Shown in pieces: positions 52,590-61,902 of a DNA stretch of 64,000 nucleotides (positions within the stretch are counted from its first letter, which is position 1; every line of letters starts with the position of its first letter). Position numbers and translations under genes: made by a program. The notes under the pieces were generated by a model. It worked only from the letters and a program-made list of their open reading frames with translations. It was not told the DNA's origin and did no database searches. Origin of the DNA: Clostridium estertheticum (GTDB lineage: Bacteria; Bacillota; Clostridia; Clostridiales; Clostridiaceae); the NCBI RefSeq assembly GCF_026650985.1, contig NZ_CP086239.1, positions 186,001 through 250,000 of the forward strand. The letters run 5' to 3'.

Positions 52590-53768
52590 ATGGAAACAAC
52601 AAAATTAAAAGACAATATTTATTGGATTGGGGTAAATGACCCAAAGCTCAAGGTATTTGATATTATAATGGAAACAAAAAAAGGAACTACATATAACTCA
52701 TATTTAATAGATGATGAAAAGATAGCTATAATAGATTCCGTTAAAAATGGCTTTCTTGATGAATCTTTAAGTAAGATAAAAGGCGTTATTGGAGAAAAAA
52801 AAGTTGATTATATAATTGTTCAACACACTGAACTTGATCATAGTGGTTCTTTAAGCAAACTCTTAGAAGTTTATCCAGAAGCTGTTGTTGTTGCATCAAA
52901 AGCTGCTATAATTTATTTAAAAGAAATTATGAATAAAGAATTTATTAGCCAGCCAGCAGTAGGAGAGTTATCATTAGGAAAAAACACATTACAATTTATA
53001 TCAGCACCTAATTTACATTGGCCTGATACAATGTTTACATATGTTAAGGAACAAAAAATATTGTTTACTTGTGATGTAATGGGTTGTCATTATTCACCAA
53101 CTAATTGTATAACGGATGCTTGCTCTGGTGATTATTTTGATGAGATGAAATATTATTTTGAGGTTATAATGGGACCTTTTAAGAAATTCGTAAATTCAGG
53201 ACTTGATAAAATTGAAAATTTAAAAATAGATATAGTAGCACCAAGCCACGGACCTGTGCATGTAAATGATGTTAAGATGTACATAGATCTTTATAGACAA
53301 TGGGCTAAAATTTATGAAATAAAAGAAAAAAACATTCAAATATTCTATATTTCCGCTTATCATAATACCGAAGAGATGGGAAAATATATAGCTAAAAAAA
53401 TTAACGATGCGGGTGTAAAGGCCGAGGCTCATGAAATTACATCTATGAAACTAACTGATATTGTATCATTGGTTGAAAAAGCATCTGGTATTATGATTGG
53501 ATCACCAACCATTAATCAAGATGCGGTAAAGCCTGCATGGGATGTTTTATCACTTGTATGCCCAATAACTAACAAAGGTAAAGTTGCAGCAGCTTTCGGC
53601 TCATATGGATGGAGTGGTGAGGGAGTTCCTATGCTTACACAAAGATTAAAATCTTTGAAATTTAAAGTTGTAGAGGAAGGACTTAAGTTCAAATTTGTAC
53701 CAGACAAAAAAGAGTTTGAACAAGCTGACAGGTTCGTAGAGAAGTACTTAGAGATTTTAAATAAATAA
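52590..53768 (+). CDS. fprA: FprA-type flavodiiron protein
   Basis: A 392-aa A-type flavoprotein that reduces O2 to water and/or NO, protecting anaerobes. The N-terminal metallo-beta-lactamase-like part carries diiron ligands HTELDH, the His of NLHWPD, the Asp of CDVMGCH and the His of SHGPV. The C-terminal flavodoxin part ([41 protein letters not shown]) binds FMN. ATG 52590 has GAGGAGG. It is transcribed alone from a recognisable promoter and ends at a terminator. No rubredoxin gene is adjacent. Confidence 0.95.
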   Translation: METTKLKDNIYWIGVNDPKLKVFDIIMETKKGTTYNSYLIDDEKIAIIDSVKNGFLDESLSKIKGVIGEKKVDYIIVQHTELDHSGSLSKLLEVYPEAVVVASKAAIIYLKEIMNKEFISQPAVGELSLGKNTLQFISAPNLHWPDTMFTYVKEQKILFTCDVMGCHYSPTNCITDACSGDYFDEMKYYFEVIMGPFKKFVNSGLDKIENLKIDIVAPSHGPVHVNDVKMYIDLYRQWAKIYEIKEKNIQIFYISAYHNTEEMGKYIAKKINDAGVKAEAHEITSMKLTDIVSLVEKASGIMIGSPTINQDAVKPAWDVLSLVCPITNKGKVAAAFGSYGWSGEGVPMLTQRLKSLKFKVVEEGLKFKFVPDKKEFEQADRFVEKYLEILNK

Positions 53769-53803
53769 TTACTAATAAATATTAGTTTACAAAGTTATAT
53801 AAT

Positions 53804-53850
53804 AAAAAAGAAAATCTCACTTTCATAGTGAAATCTTTCTTTTTTTTTAT
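53804..53850 (+). terminator. Terminator after fprA
   Basis: AAAAAAGAAAATCTCAC pairs with GTGAAATCTTTCTTTTTT with small internal mismatches and a 7-nt loop, running into T residues. Confidence 0.8.
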
Positions 53851-53877
53851 AAAGAATGATGTATGGAGGCGATATAT

Positions 53878-54276
53878 TTGAATAAACAATATATAGTAAA
53901 TTTTTTAAGCAAAAATGATTTAAGTGATATAGCTGAAATTCAATATAAAAAAGGAACCATAGCTCTTAAATTCAAATATTATTATGATGAGGCAGAAATT
54001 GAGGCAGCTACAACTTATGCAGATGATGAAGGCAATTTCAAAGAAGAAAAAGAAGATTGGTATGAAGAATTTTTTCTTCCTTATTTAAGTGATATTTCAG
54101 CAGATAATGTTGAAGATATTATGGAAGAATGCGCTGAAAATATGGAAATTGAATACGAATTCATTGGCTGTGATATATCCGAGGATGCATATGAATTCAA
54201 TGAATTCGCTGTAGTTTTTTATGGTAAAGAATCAGATATTGATACTGATGATATCTTGCTTGAATTAGATTTCTAA
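53878..54276 (+). CDS. Hypothetical acidic protein
   Basis: A 132-aa very acidic soluble protein (many Glu and Asp, e.g. GNFKEEKEDWYEEFF and SDIDTDDILLELDF). It has a conserved-looking alternation of strands and one central helix, and no signal peptide. The start is TTG 53878 after GGAGG; the frame is open from 53863. It lies between fprA and the convergent Spo0E-like gene. I recognise no family or function. Confidence 0.7.
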   Translation: MNKQYIVNFLSKNDLSDIAEIQYKKGTIALKFKYYYDEAEIEAATTYADDEGNFKEEKEDWYEEFFLPYLSDISADNVEDIMEECAENMEIEYEFIGCDISEDAYEFNEFAVVFYGKESDIDTDDILLELDF

Positions 54277-54305
54277 ATTTATGCTTGTACCAAAAAGTAG
54301 ATGTG

Positions 54306-54482
54306 TTAAGCTGCTTTCTTACAAGTAGCTTTAACTTTTTGATATTTAACTATAACTTCATCTAATTGCTGACTGCAGCATACAACCATTTTATCAGTTG
54401 GTTTCTTATGATTTAGTAAAAAATGTAACAATGCTCTTAATGATTCTAGTTCTTTATTTATGATTTTCAATTTAAGATTCAT
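54306..54482 (-). CDS. Spo0E-family aspartyl-phosphate phosphatase
   Basis: A 58-aa two-helix protein. The Spo0E signature appears as CSQQLDEVIVKYQK, matching SxxLDxxIxxY. Family members dephosphorylate Spo0A-P and delay sporulation. Start ATG 54482 has AAGGAG at good spacing; the frame is open to 54521 but without a site. The Lys-rich C-terminus ends ATCKKAA. Whether it targets Spo0A here is inference. Confidence 0.85.
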   Translation of the reverse strand: MNLKLKIINKELESLRALLHFLLNHKKPTDKMVVCCSQQLDEVIVKYQKVKATCKKAA

Positions 54483-54812
54483 GTATTTCTCCTTATCTAT
54501 GTATTTGTGAAGCAAGTACATAATACCATATTATTCTAAGTATGTTAAATTTAATGTTAGTCATTAAAATGTAATAAATTACAAAATATACTATAATCTT
54601 ATGAAATACACGATAAAGAAATGGTAAAAAATAACATTATAAAGCATGTAGGTGTTGAAAAAAGCTACATGGAATAATATGTAAATGACGAAAAAAGTCT
54701 TAAAGTTTTTGTAATACAATCATAAAAAGTAGAATATGTTTGATAGCTACTAGTTATGCATAAAATATTTTAATATAATAAAATAGGTCAAAAATAATAG
54801 AGGGGTGGTATT
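54483..54812 (+). other. Intergenic region before the DUF896 gene
   Basis: 330 bp without a gene. A 7-bp inverted repeat CATGTAG (54645-54651)/CTACATG (54665-54671) and a TATAAT at 54774-54779 with a weak TAGTTA 17 bp upstream are the only signals I see. Confidence 0.4.
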
Positions 54813-54980
54813 ATTAATACAGATGAATTAACTAACAGGATAAATTATCTTTATAAGAAAAGTAAAGAAGAAAAGCTTACGGATGAAGAAATATTAGAGC
54901 AAAAAGAATTAAGACAAAAGTATATTGATAATGTTAAAAGAAATTTCCGTGCGCAACTAGATACAATTAAAAAAGTATAA
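54813..54980 (+). CDS. DUF896 (YnzC-type) small protein with ATT start
   Basis: A 55-aa two-helix protein of the YnzC/DUF896 family. Residues read NTDELTNRINYLYKKSKEEKLTDEEILEQ with C-terminal RQKYIDNVKRNFRAQL, both family hallmarks. No ATG, GTG or TTG exists in frame near the N-terminus. GAGGGG (54800-54805) is seven bases before ATT 54813, and family members start M-N-T, so ATT is the probable initiator. YnzC is a poorly characterised protein of the SOS-linked yneA operon in Bacillus. Here it precedes hprK by 36 bp on the same strand. Confidence 0.8.
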   Translation: MNTDELTNRINYLYKKSKEEKLTDEEILEQKELRQKYIDNVKRNFRAQLDTIKKV

Positions 54981-55016
54981 TATAAACAATAAATTATTAG
55001 GAATGGGGGGATTATT

Positions 55017-55937
55017 TTGGCTGTTACCATAGAGGAGCTAATAGAACATTTTAGTTTAGAAGTTTTGGTAGAGGGTGGTAAGGGAAAGTTAATTAATGTT
55101 AGTGATATTAATAGACCAGGATTACAAATTGCCGGCTTTTATGAATATTTTGGTAATAAAAGGGTGCAACTAATAGGCATGGCAGAGTGGAGTTTTTTAG
55201 ATTGTATGGAAGAGGACCTTAGGCAGAAACGATTAAATAAATATTTCAAATTGGAAACGCCTTGTGTTATATTGACTAGAGATTTGCAGCCGCATAAGGA
55301 ACTCATTAAGGCGGCAGAGGAAAATGGTCAATGGCTTTTACGAACAAAATCAATTTCTACAAGATTTAGTAGTAAACTTACTAATTACCTAGATGCAGAG
55401 TTAGCGCCAGAAACAAGGCTTCATGGTGTCCTATTAGATGTTTATGGTATAGGAATATTAGTAACTGGGGAAAGTGGAATTGGTAAAAGTGAATGTGCTT
55501 TAGAATTAATAAAGAGAGGCCATAGGTTGATTGCAGATGATGCAGTAGACATAAAAGAAGTTGATGGTGTGTTACTAGGAAGATGCCCTTACATAACCTC
55601 TGGAATGCTTGAAGTAAGAGGTATGGGAATAATAGATATTCCAGCAATTTATGGAATGAGTTCAGTTTTAAATACTAAGACTATTAGTTTACTTATTTCG
55701 CTTACTCAGTGGAACGAGAGCGAGGAATATGATAGGCTTGGTATTGATAATCAATTTATGGATATACTAAGTGTGAATTTAAGGAAAATAACGTTGCCAG
55801 TTAGGCCGGGGAGAAATATAGCAGTTATTATTGAAGCTGCCGCAGCCAATTATATATATAGCTTAAATTCTAAGATAACCCCTGTGGAAACTATAAATAT
55901 GAGAATAGAGGAAGTAACTAAAGCACGTGTTGATTAA
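55017..55937 (+). CDS. hprK: HPr kinase/phosphorylase
   Basis: A 306-aa bifunctional enzyme that phosphorylates and dephosphorylates HPr on Ser46, controlling carbon catabolite repression in Firmicutes. The Walker A motif is TGESGIGKSECALEL (about 152-166). It is followed by RGHRLIADDAVDI and the HprK signature EVRGMGIIDI. Length is normal (about 300-310 aa). The start is TTG 55017 behind GGGGGGA. It lies 36 bp after the DUF896 gene and may share its transcript. A second, larger HprK-like P-loop protein is at 20-21.8 kb. Confidence 0.96.
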   Translation: MAVTIEELIEHFSLEVLVEGGKGKLINVSDINRPGLQIAGFYEYFGNKRVQLIGMAEWSFLDCMEEDLRQKRLNKYFKLETPCVILTRDLQPHKELIKAAEENGQWLLRTKSISTRFSSKLTNYLDAELAPETRLHGVLLDVYGIGILVTGESGIGKSECALELIKRGHRLIADDAVDIKEVDGVLLGRCPYITSGMLEVRGMGIIDIPAIYGMSSVLNTKTISLLISLTQWNESEEYDRLGIDNQFMDILSVNLRKITLPVRPGRNIAVIIEAAAANYIYSLNSKITPVETINMRIEEVTKARVD

Positions 55938-56050
55938 CTAATAATTATAGTGAAAAGCAAATAACAAAATAGATTTAATATTTGCAATCCAAGGTAAAAT
56001 TTAGTAGTATAGTAGATACGAAAAGTAATTATTGTATGGAGGTAGTAAAA

Positions 56051-57457
56051 ATGTCAGATGTTAAAAGTTTAGAAAAAACATATGAAGTAGCTTGGGACAA
56101 ATATAATAAAAATGATCTCGAAAAAGTATTTACATTATCGGATAATTATATAGATTTTATGTCAAAATGCAAAACTGAAAGAGAATGTGTAACAGAGTTT
56201 ATTACACTTGCTAAAAAAAATGGTTATAAAAATATTGATACTTATATAAACGAGGGTACTAAATTAAAAGCTGGTGATAAAGTTTATGCAAGTAGCATGG
56301 GAAAAACTTTAGCATTATTTTTAATCGGGTCTGAGCCTATTGAAAAGGGTTTTAAAATTTTAGGTGCTCATATTGACTCACCAAGACTTGATTTAAAACC
56401 CAATCCACTATATGAGGATTCAGATTTAGCATTAGTTAAAACACATTACTACGGTGGTGTTAAAAAATACCAATGGGTTACCTTGCCTCTTGCTATACAT
56501 GGTGTTGTAGTTAAGAAAGACGGAACAGTGGTAAATGTAGTAATAGGAGAAGATGAAAAAGAACCAGTAGTTGGAATTTCGGATCTTCTAATTCACTTAT
56601 CTGCAGATCAAATGAAAAAAACTTTAGATAAAGCTATTGAAGGCGAAGATTTGAATGTATTTATGGGAAGTATACCAATAAAGGATAAAGATGCTAAAAA
56701 TAGAGTAAAGTTAAATATTTTAAAACTTTTAAATAATAAATATGGTATAGATGAAGAAGACTTTGTATCATCAGAATTAGAAGTAGTACCTGCAGGTCGG
56801 GCTAGGAATTATGGCCTAGATAGCAGTATGGTTATGGCTTATGGACATGATGATAGAGTTTGTGCATATACTTCATATGAAGCATTAATGAACATGAAGC
56901 AAACAGACAAAACATGTATAGTTTTACTTGTTGATAAAGAAGAAGTTGGAAGTATTGGCGCAACTGGAATGCAATCAAAATTCTTTGAAAACACAGTAGC
57001 TGAAGTTGTTAATTTACTCGGGAAATACAGTGAGTTAAAAGTAAGAAGGGCACTTGCGAATTCAAAAATGTTGTCTTCAGACGTAACTGCTGCATATGAC
57101 CCAACGTTTCCATCAGTTATGGAGAAACGTAATTCTGCATATTTTGGCAAAGGTATAGTTTTAAACAAATATACTGGAGCTCGTGGAAAAAGCGGATGCA
57201 ATGATGCAAATCCAGAATTTATTGCAGAGCTTAGAGGCATAATGGAAAAACATAATATAACATGGCAGACATCAGAACTTGGAAAAGTAGACCAAGGCGG
57301 TGGAGGTACTATAGCTTATATATTAGCTGAGTATGGTATGCAGGTTATTGATTCAGGAGTTGCTCTTCATAATATGCATGCACCATGGGAAATTGCAAGT
57401 AAAGCAGATATCTATGAAGCATGTAGAGCTTACGAAGCATTTTTAATAGAAGCTTAG
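56051..57457 (+). CDS. M18-family zinc aminopeptidase
   Basis: A 468-aa aspartyl-aminopeptidase-like enzyme with two zinc ions. Metal-binding segments are GAHIDSPRLDLKP, VDKEEVGSIG, YGHDDRV and the distal HNMHAPWE. It removes N-terminal residues in the cytoplasm, and substrate preference (Asp/Glu or Leu) is not clear. ATG 56051 has GGAGG eight bases upstream. The frame is open from 55982, but that region is leader. It ends at a bidirectional terminator shared with the PHP gene. Confidence 0.93.
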   Translation: MSDVKSLEKTYEVAWDKYNKNDLEKVFTLSDNYIDFMSKCKTERECVTEFITLAKKNGYKNIDTYINEGTKLKAGDKVYASSMGKTLALFLIGSEPIEKGFKILGAHIDSPRLDLKPNPLYEDSDLALVKTHYYGGVKKYQWVTLPLAIHGVVVKKDGTVVNVVIGEDEKEPVVGISDLLIHLSADQMKKTLDKAIEGEDLNVFMGSIPIKDKDAKNRVKLNILKLLNNKYGIDEEDFVSSELEVVPAGRARNYGLDSSMVMAYGHDDRVCAYTSYEALMNMKQTDKTCIVLLVDKEEVGSIGATGMQSKFFENTVAEVVNLLGKYSELKVRRALANSKMLSSDVTAAYDPTFPSVMEKRNSAYFGKGIVLNKYTGARGKSGCNDANPEFIAELRGIMEKHNITWQTSELGKVDQGGGGTIAYILAEYGMQVIDSGVALHNMHAPWEIASKADIYEACRAYEAFLIEA

Positions 57458-57464
57458 TAAAATG

Positions 57465-57494
57465 AAAAAAGGAGATGTGAAAACATCTCCTTTT
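57465..57494. terminator. Bidirectional terminator after the aminopeptidase
   Basis: AAAAAAGGAGATGT and ACATCTCCTTTT with loop GAAA; it reaches the stop codon of the minus-strand PHP gene. Confidence 0.85.
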
Positions 57495-58326
57495 ATGATT
57501 CTAGTTTATTTACAAAGATAGCTAGTTCTTCATTACTTAAGGAAACGCATCCAACAAGGCCATGACCAGTGTCAGATGTTGAAATTCCATGAAAATCTGA
57601 ACCGGCAGTAACAAATTTGTTGTATTCTTTAGCTTTTGCTTTTAGGAGCGATTTCTGTTTTTTTGTGTTTACTGGATAAACTGCTTCAATACCATCAAAA
57701 TCAAATCCTAACATCTCATCTATAGAAGTTTTTTTAATTAAAACTGGATGTGCAAGTACAACTAATGCGTTAACCTTCTTTAATAGGCTTATACCATCAG
57801 CTGTTGGAATTCTTTTAATGTGCACATATGCAGGGCTATCGTTTGAAAGAAAAGTATCAAATATATAGTTCCAATCATATTTATAGCCAGCATCAATTAT
57901 GGCTTTAGCTATATGTGGCCTAGCTATTACCCCTTTTGCCTGATCTAGAACCTTTTGGTAGTCTAATTTTATTTTGAAAAATAGATCTAGATTTTCTACT
58001 ATTTTTCTGCCTCTAAATACTCTAAAATCATCTATATCTTTTAAAAAATTTTGAAAATCTAAATTTTTATATTCATCGTCTTTAAAATATCCAAGAATAT
58101 GGATGCTTTCATTATTATGAACTGTAGATAATTCTATACCAGGTATTACCCTTATATTATTATTTATACCTTCTCTAATTCCTTCCTCGACATTTAAAGT
58201 AGTGTCATGATCAGTTATTGCAATAATATCTAATCCATTTAAAGAAGCCTCGTGAATTAATTCCTTAGGACTTAGTTTTCCATCAGATGCATTTGTATGA
58301 AGATGGAAATCACCTCTGTTGTACAT
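57493..58326 (-). CDS. PHP-domain phosphoesterase (RNase AM/TrpH-like)
   Basis: A 277-aa PHP-fold metal phosphoesterase. Motifs appear in order: DFHLHTNASDGKLSP (metal site 1), IAITDHDTT, PGIELST, VIARPHIAKA, VVLAHPVL and TAGSDFHG. This matches the YciV/TrpH branch, members of which act as 5'-3' exoribonucleases or 3',5'-nucleoside bisphosphate phosphatases. ATG 58326 has GAGGTGAT. Single gene, convergent with the aminopeptidase and divergent from the folate operon. The exact substrate is unknown. Confidence 0.88.
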   Translation of the reverse strand: MYNRGDFHLHTNASDGKLSPKELIHEASLNGLDIIAITDHDTTLNVEEGIREGINNNIRVIPGIELSTVHNNESIHILGYFKDDEYKNLDFQNFLKDIDDFRVFRGRKIVENLDLFFKIKLDYQKVLDQAKGVIARPHIAKAIIDAGYKYDWNYIFDTFLSNDSPAYVHIKRIPTADGISLLKKVNALVVLAHPVLIKKTSIDEMLGFDFDGIEAVYPVNTKKQKSLLKAKAKEYNKFVTAGSDFHGISTSDTGHGLVGCVSLSNEELAIFVNKLES

Positions 58327-58545
58327 ATAATCACCTCGAATTTATTGTTTAACATAGTACCATTTTAACCAATCTTTACTTATATTAAAAGGGGTTTGTT
58401 ATAAATAATAATTATTATTAGTTATCAAAGGAATTGTATTTGGGTGACTATAAAGTATATTAGTGACTTTCAATATTTTATTACTAATGATTTTGTGTAA
58501 ATTATTTGATATAATAGGTAATTATAATAGAATAGGAGATCGTTT

Positions 58546-59139
58546 ATGTTTTTAATGATAGATAATTATGATTCATTTGTATATAACCTAGTTAGATATT
58601 TTGAAGAATTAGGTGAGAAGGTATTGGTATATAGAAATGATAAGATTACCTTAGCAGATATAAAGAGAATTAAACCAGAAGGAATAATTATTTCGCCAGG
58701 CCCAAAATCTCCAGAATATGCAGGGAAATGCATGGAGATAGTAGAAAAATTTAAAGGGCACATACCTATTTTGGGGATATGTTTAGGCCATCAGGTTATT
58801 GCTAAGGTGTTTGGTGGCAAAATCGTGCCTGGACGTGAACCTGTGCATGGGAAGGTATCTGTAATTAAACATAGTGGAAAATATATTTTTAAAGATATAA
58901 AGAGTCCAATGAAGGTTACAAGGTACCATTCATTAATAGTGGAAAGAGATTCGTTACCTGAGGTATTAGAAATTACTAGTGAAACTGATGATGGAGTTAT
59001 AATGGGAATAAGACATAAAAATTATTTTATAGAAGGATTACAATTTCACCCAGAAGCTGAGCTTACGCAGTATGGACATGAAATTCTTGAAAATTTTATT
59101 AAGGAAGTTAGAAGTCAAAACAAATTAGTTAAAGGTTAA
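58546..59139 (+). CDS. pabA: Aminodeoxychorismate synthase, glutamine amidotransferase subunit
   Basis: A 197-aa class I glutamine amidotransferase supplying ammonia to PabB. The nucleophile Cys is in LGICLGHQ and the His-Glu pair in FHPEAE. MIDNYDSFVYNLVRY is typical of PabA/TrpG. Its setting in a folate operon with pabB and pabC argues for PabA; a shared role with TrpE in tryptophan synthesis is possible. ATG 58546 has AGGAGAT. pabB starts 9 bp after its stop. Confidence 0.93.
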   Translation: MFLMIDNYDSFVYNLVRYFEELGEKVLVYRNDKITLADIKRIKPEGIIISPGPKSPEYAGKCMEIVEKFKGHIPILGICLGHQVIAKVFGGKIVPGREPVHGKVSVIKHSGKYIFKDIKSPMKVTRYHSLIVERDSLPEVLEITSETDDGVIMGIRHKNYFIEGLQFHPEAELTQYGHEILENFIKEVRSQNKLVKG

Positions 59140-59148
59140 GGAGAAGAA

Positions 59149-60498
59149 ATGAAACTGACAATTGAAAAAGTACACACTAAACTTGATGGTTTTGATATAT
59201 ATTCTTTATTTAAAGAAAATCTTGATACTATATTATTAGATAGTGTTAGGGATAAAGAAACATTAGGAAGATATTCTTTTATAGGAGTTAATTGTTTTTT
59301 TAAATTTAAAAGTAAAAATGGTATGTGTAATACTTTTGGTGAAGCATATGCAGGGAATACATTTGAAGAGCTAAATAAGATTCTAAAAGAGTATCATATA
59401 GAAAACAATACAGAATTACCATTTGTGGCTGGTGGTATGGGATATTTTTCATATGACCTAGGCAGGGAACTTGAAGAGTTACCGAATATAGCAAAGGAAG
59501 ATATAGATATACCTCATTGCTGTTATAACTTTTATGATAATATAATTATTATAGATAATCTTAAAAAAAACACTTATATATCTGCACTAGGAATACTTAA
59601 ATCTCAGAAAGACAGTATTTACGATATAAAAGGCCGTATACAAAATGGTAATAAAGTTAGATATGAAAAAGTGGGAGACATAAAGAATGAATTTATTTCG
59701 GATTTTCAAAAAAGTCAGTACATTAATACTCTATCAAAGGTAAGATCTTATATAAAAAGTGGAGACATATATATTACAAATTTATCACAAAGGTATAGTT
59801 GCAGCATAAAGCGAAACGCATATGAAATATATAAAGATTTAAGACATATAAATCCGGCACCATTTGCTGCTTTTATGAATTTTGAGGACTTTAATATAAT
59901 ATGTTCTTCCCCAGAAAGATTTCTAAGCATAAAGGATAGAATGGTAGAAACTAGACCTATAAAGGGAACTATGCCAAGGGGTAAAGATGTAGATGAGGAC
60001 AACAGAAATAAAAATATATTAATAAATAGTGAAAAGGATAAAGCTGAACTTTTAAATGTTGTTGATTTAGAAAGAAACGATTTAAGCAAAGTTTGCAAAC
60101 CAAATTCAGTTAAAGTAACACAGCTTTTTAAATTAGAGGAGTATAGTACAGTCTTTCATTTGGTATCTACAGTCGTAGGTAAATTAAAAGAGGAAGTAGG
60201 TCCAATCGAATGCATTAAGGCATGTTTTCCCGGAGGCTCCATAACTGGTACCCCCAAAATACGTTCCATGGAAATTATCGAGGAATTAGAACCTGTGCGG
60301 AGAAATATATATACGGGCGCTCTTGGATATTTGGGATTTGACGGGAATGTAGATTTGAATATAGTTATTAGAACAATTTTAATAAAGGGAAATAAAGCCT
60401 ATTTCGGAGTAGGTGGAGGTATAACTTGGGATTCTAATGAAGAATCAGAATATGATGAAACTCTAGATAAGGCGAGGGCATTAATGAGAGTCCTATAA
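59149..60498 (+). CDS. pabB: Aminodeoxychorismate synthase component I
   Basis: A 449-aa chorismate-utilising enzyme making 4-amino-4-deoxychorismate. The key motif reads RPIKGT, with Lys where anthranilate synthase TrpE has Ala (PIAGT), which points to PabB. The core FPGGSITGTPKIRSMEIIEELEP and GVGGGITWDSN are intact, with the N-terminal binding domain present. ATG 59149 has AAGGAG. It is the second gene of the folate operon. pabC follows after a 67-bp gap that contains the 27-bp repeat. Confidence 0.95.
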   Translation: MKLTIEKVHTKLDGFDIYSLFKENLDTILLDSVRDKETLGRYSFIGVNCFFKFKSKNGMCNTFGEAYAGNTFEELNKILKEYHIENNTELPFVAGGMGYFSYDLGRELEELPNIAKEDIDIPHCCYNFYDNIIIIDNLKKNTYISALGILKSQKDSIYDIKGRIQNGNKVRYEKVGDIKNEFISDFQKSQYINTLSKVRSYIKSGDIYITNLSQRYSCSIKRNAYEIYKDLRHINPAPFAAFMNFEDFNIICSSPERFLSIKDRMVETRPIKGTMPRGKDVDEDNRNKNILINSEKDKAELLNVVDLERNDLSKVCKPNSVKVTQLFKLEEYSTVFHLVSTVVGKLKEEVGPIECIKACFPGGSITGTPKIRSMEIIEELEPVRRNIYTGALGYLGFDGNVDLNIVIRTILIKGNKAYFGVGGGITWDSNEESEYDETLDKARALMRVL

Positions 60499-60521
60499 AT
60501 TAGAAAAGAAAGAATAATGAA

Positions 60522-60548
60522 ACTTGCCACTTGCCACGTGGGTGGCAC
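60522..60548. repeat. 27-bp exact dispersed repeat, copy 2
   Basis: Identical to 24579-24605. It lies between pabB and pabC, ending 17 bp before the pabC ATG, and can form the hairpin TGCCAC-GTGG-GTGGCA ahead of the ribosome binding site. Confidence 0.85.
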
Positions 60549-60565
60549 CGAAAAAGGAGGGTATT

Positions 60566-61339
60566 ATGATACTTATGAATGGTGAAGAGAACGAGGATAA
60601 GATATCTTTAGATAGTGGATTTTTTTTCGGTAGGGGAGCATTTGAGACAATACTTGTCAAAGAAGAGCCAATTCTTCTTGCAAATCATATAAAAAGGTTA
60701 AACAGCGGGCTTAATACACTAGGAGTAAATAAAAAAATTACCCAGGAAGAAATTTATGAGGCTGTTTTAAAGCTTAATTGTAAAAATTGCGTGTTTAAAA
60801 TTATGGTATCTGAAAAGAATACTATAATTACTACAAGGCAAATTCCGTATAAGAAGAGTGACTATGAAAATGGATATTCATTAGGGTTAAGTGAAGTTAG
60901 GCGAAATGCATATTCTAATTTGACATATATTAAATCATTTAATTATGTGGAAAATATAATTGAACGAGGTATTATTATAGATAAAGGGCATAATGAGGCT
61001 CTGTTTTTAAATACAGATGGATTTTTAAGTGAGGGAGCTGTAAGTAATATATTCTTCGTTAAGAATGAGACTATATATACACCGAAAATTAAATGTGGAT
61101 TATTGCCAGGTATTGTGAGGGAGTTCGTTATTCAAAATTCATCAGCTATGGGATTAATTGTAGAGGAAGGAGAGTTTACATATGATCAATTGGTGGATGC
61201 TGAGGGTGTATTTATAACTAATAGTATTATGGGTATAATGAAGGTGAGTAAAGTTGACGATAAGGTTCTTAATCAAAGCACAGTTGTATCTGAAATAAAA
61301 GGGTATTACGATACATACGTACAAAGATACAAGGGTTAA
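60566..61339 (+). CDS. pabC: Aminodeoxychorismate lyase
   Basis: A 257-aa PLP fold-type IV enzyme releasing 4-aminobenzoate and pyruvate from aminodeoxychorismate. It starts MILMNGEENEDKISLDSGFFFGRGAFE across the substrate site; the PLP Lys is in TYIKSFNYVENIIE. The later LSEGAVSNIFFV and FITNSIMGI segments are family-typical. ATG 60566 has AAGGAGGG. The frame is open to 60524, but that part is the 27-bp repeat. Branched-chain aminotransferases share the fold; operon context favours PabC. Confidence 0.92.
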   Translation: MILMNGEENEDKISLDSGFFFGRGAFETILVKEEPILLANHIKRLNSGLNTLGVNKKITQEEIYEAVLKLNCKNCVFKIMVSEKNTIITTRQIPYKKSDYENGYSLGLSEVRRNAYSNLTYIKSFNYVENIIERGIIIDKGHNEALFLNTDGFLSEGAVSNIFFVKNETIYTPKIKCGLLPGIVREFVIQNSSAMGLIVEEGEFTYDQLVDAEGVFITNSIMGIMKVSKVDDKVLNQSTVVSEIKGYYDTYVQRYKG

Positions 61340-61354
61340 GGCTACTTTAAAGGG

Positions 61355-61861
61355 GTGGGAATCATAAATAACAGTTTAATAGATGACAAAGTAGATCTTA
61401 TTATAAAAAATAATATATTTCAGTATAACTTAAGGAAAATAGAAGACTTAGAAAAAAACAGAAAATACTGCAAACATGATATGCAACACTTATTAGATGT
61501 GGCAAGAATTATGTATATAATTAGTTTGGAAAATGATTTTAATATACCCAAATACATAATTTATACAACTGCACTTTTGCATGATATAGGTAGGGGAGAA
61601 CAATATGAAAATGGGACAGCCCATAATATTGCGAGTGTACTAATTGCTAAAGAAATACTGAACCAGTGTGAATATGGTGATAAGCAAATAGATGAAATTT
61701 TAGAAGCTATAGGAAACCATAGAAATGACACCGAAAGCTTTGAGGGTTTGAGTAATTTATTATATAAATGTGATAAACTTTCAAGAGATTGTGTCCATTG
61801 TGAGGCAAGCGAGGGATGTAAATGGCCTTTGGACAAGAGGAATTTTAAGATAAATTATTAG
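61355..61861 (+). CDS. HD-domain hydrolase in the folate operon
   Basis: A 168-aa HD-superfamily phosphohydrolase. Motifs: CKHDMQHLLDVARI, TTALLHDIGRG (the HD dyad), then AHNIASVLIAKEI and IGNHRN. A Cys cluster near the end (CDKLSRDCVHCEASEGCKW) may add a metal site. The GTG at 61355 overlaps the AAAGGGGTGG site, so ATC 61361 or ATA 61364 is better spaced; the start is uncertain. It sits between pabC and folP, so a pterin-triphosphate or nucleotide substrate is possible but unproven. Confidence 0.8.
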   Translation: MGIINNSLIDDKVDLIIKNNIFQYNLRKIEDLEKNRKYCKHDMQHLLDVARIMYIISLENDFNIPKYIIYTTALLHDIGRGEQYENGTAHNIASVLIAKEILNQCEYGDKQIDEILEAIGNHRNDTESFEGLSNLLYKCDKLSRDCVHCEASEGCKWPLDKRNFKINY

Positions 61862-61902
61862 AACTGATTATATAAAGCAAAAAAAATTTTAGGGGGAAAT
61901 TT

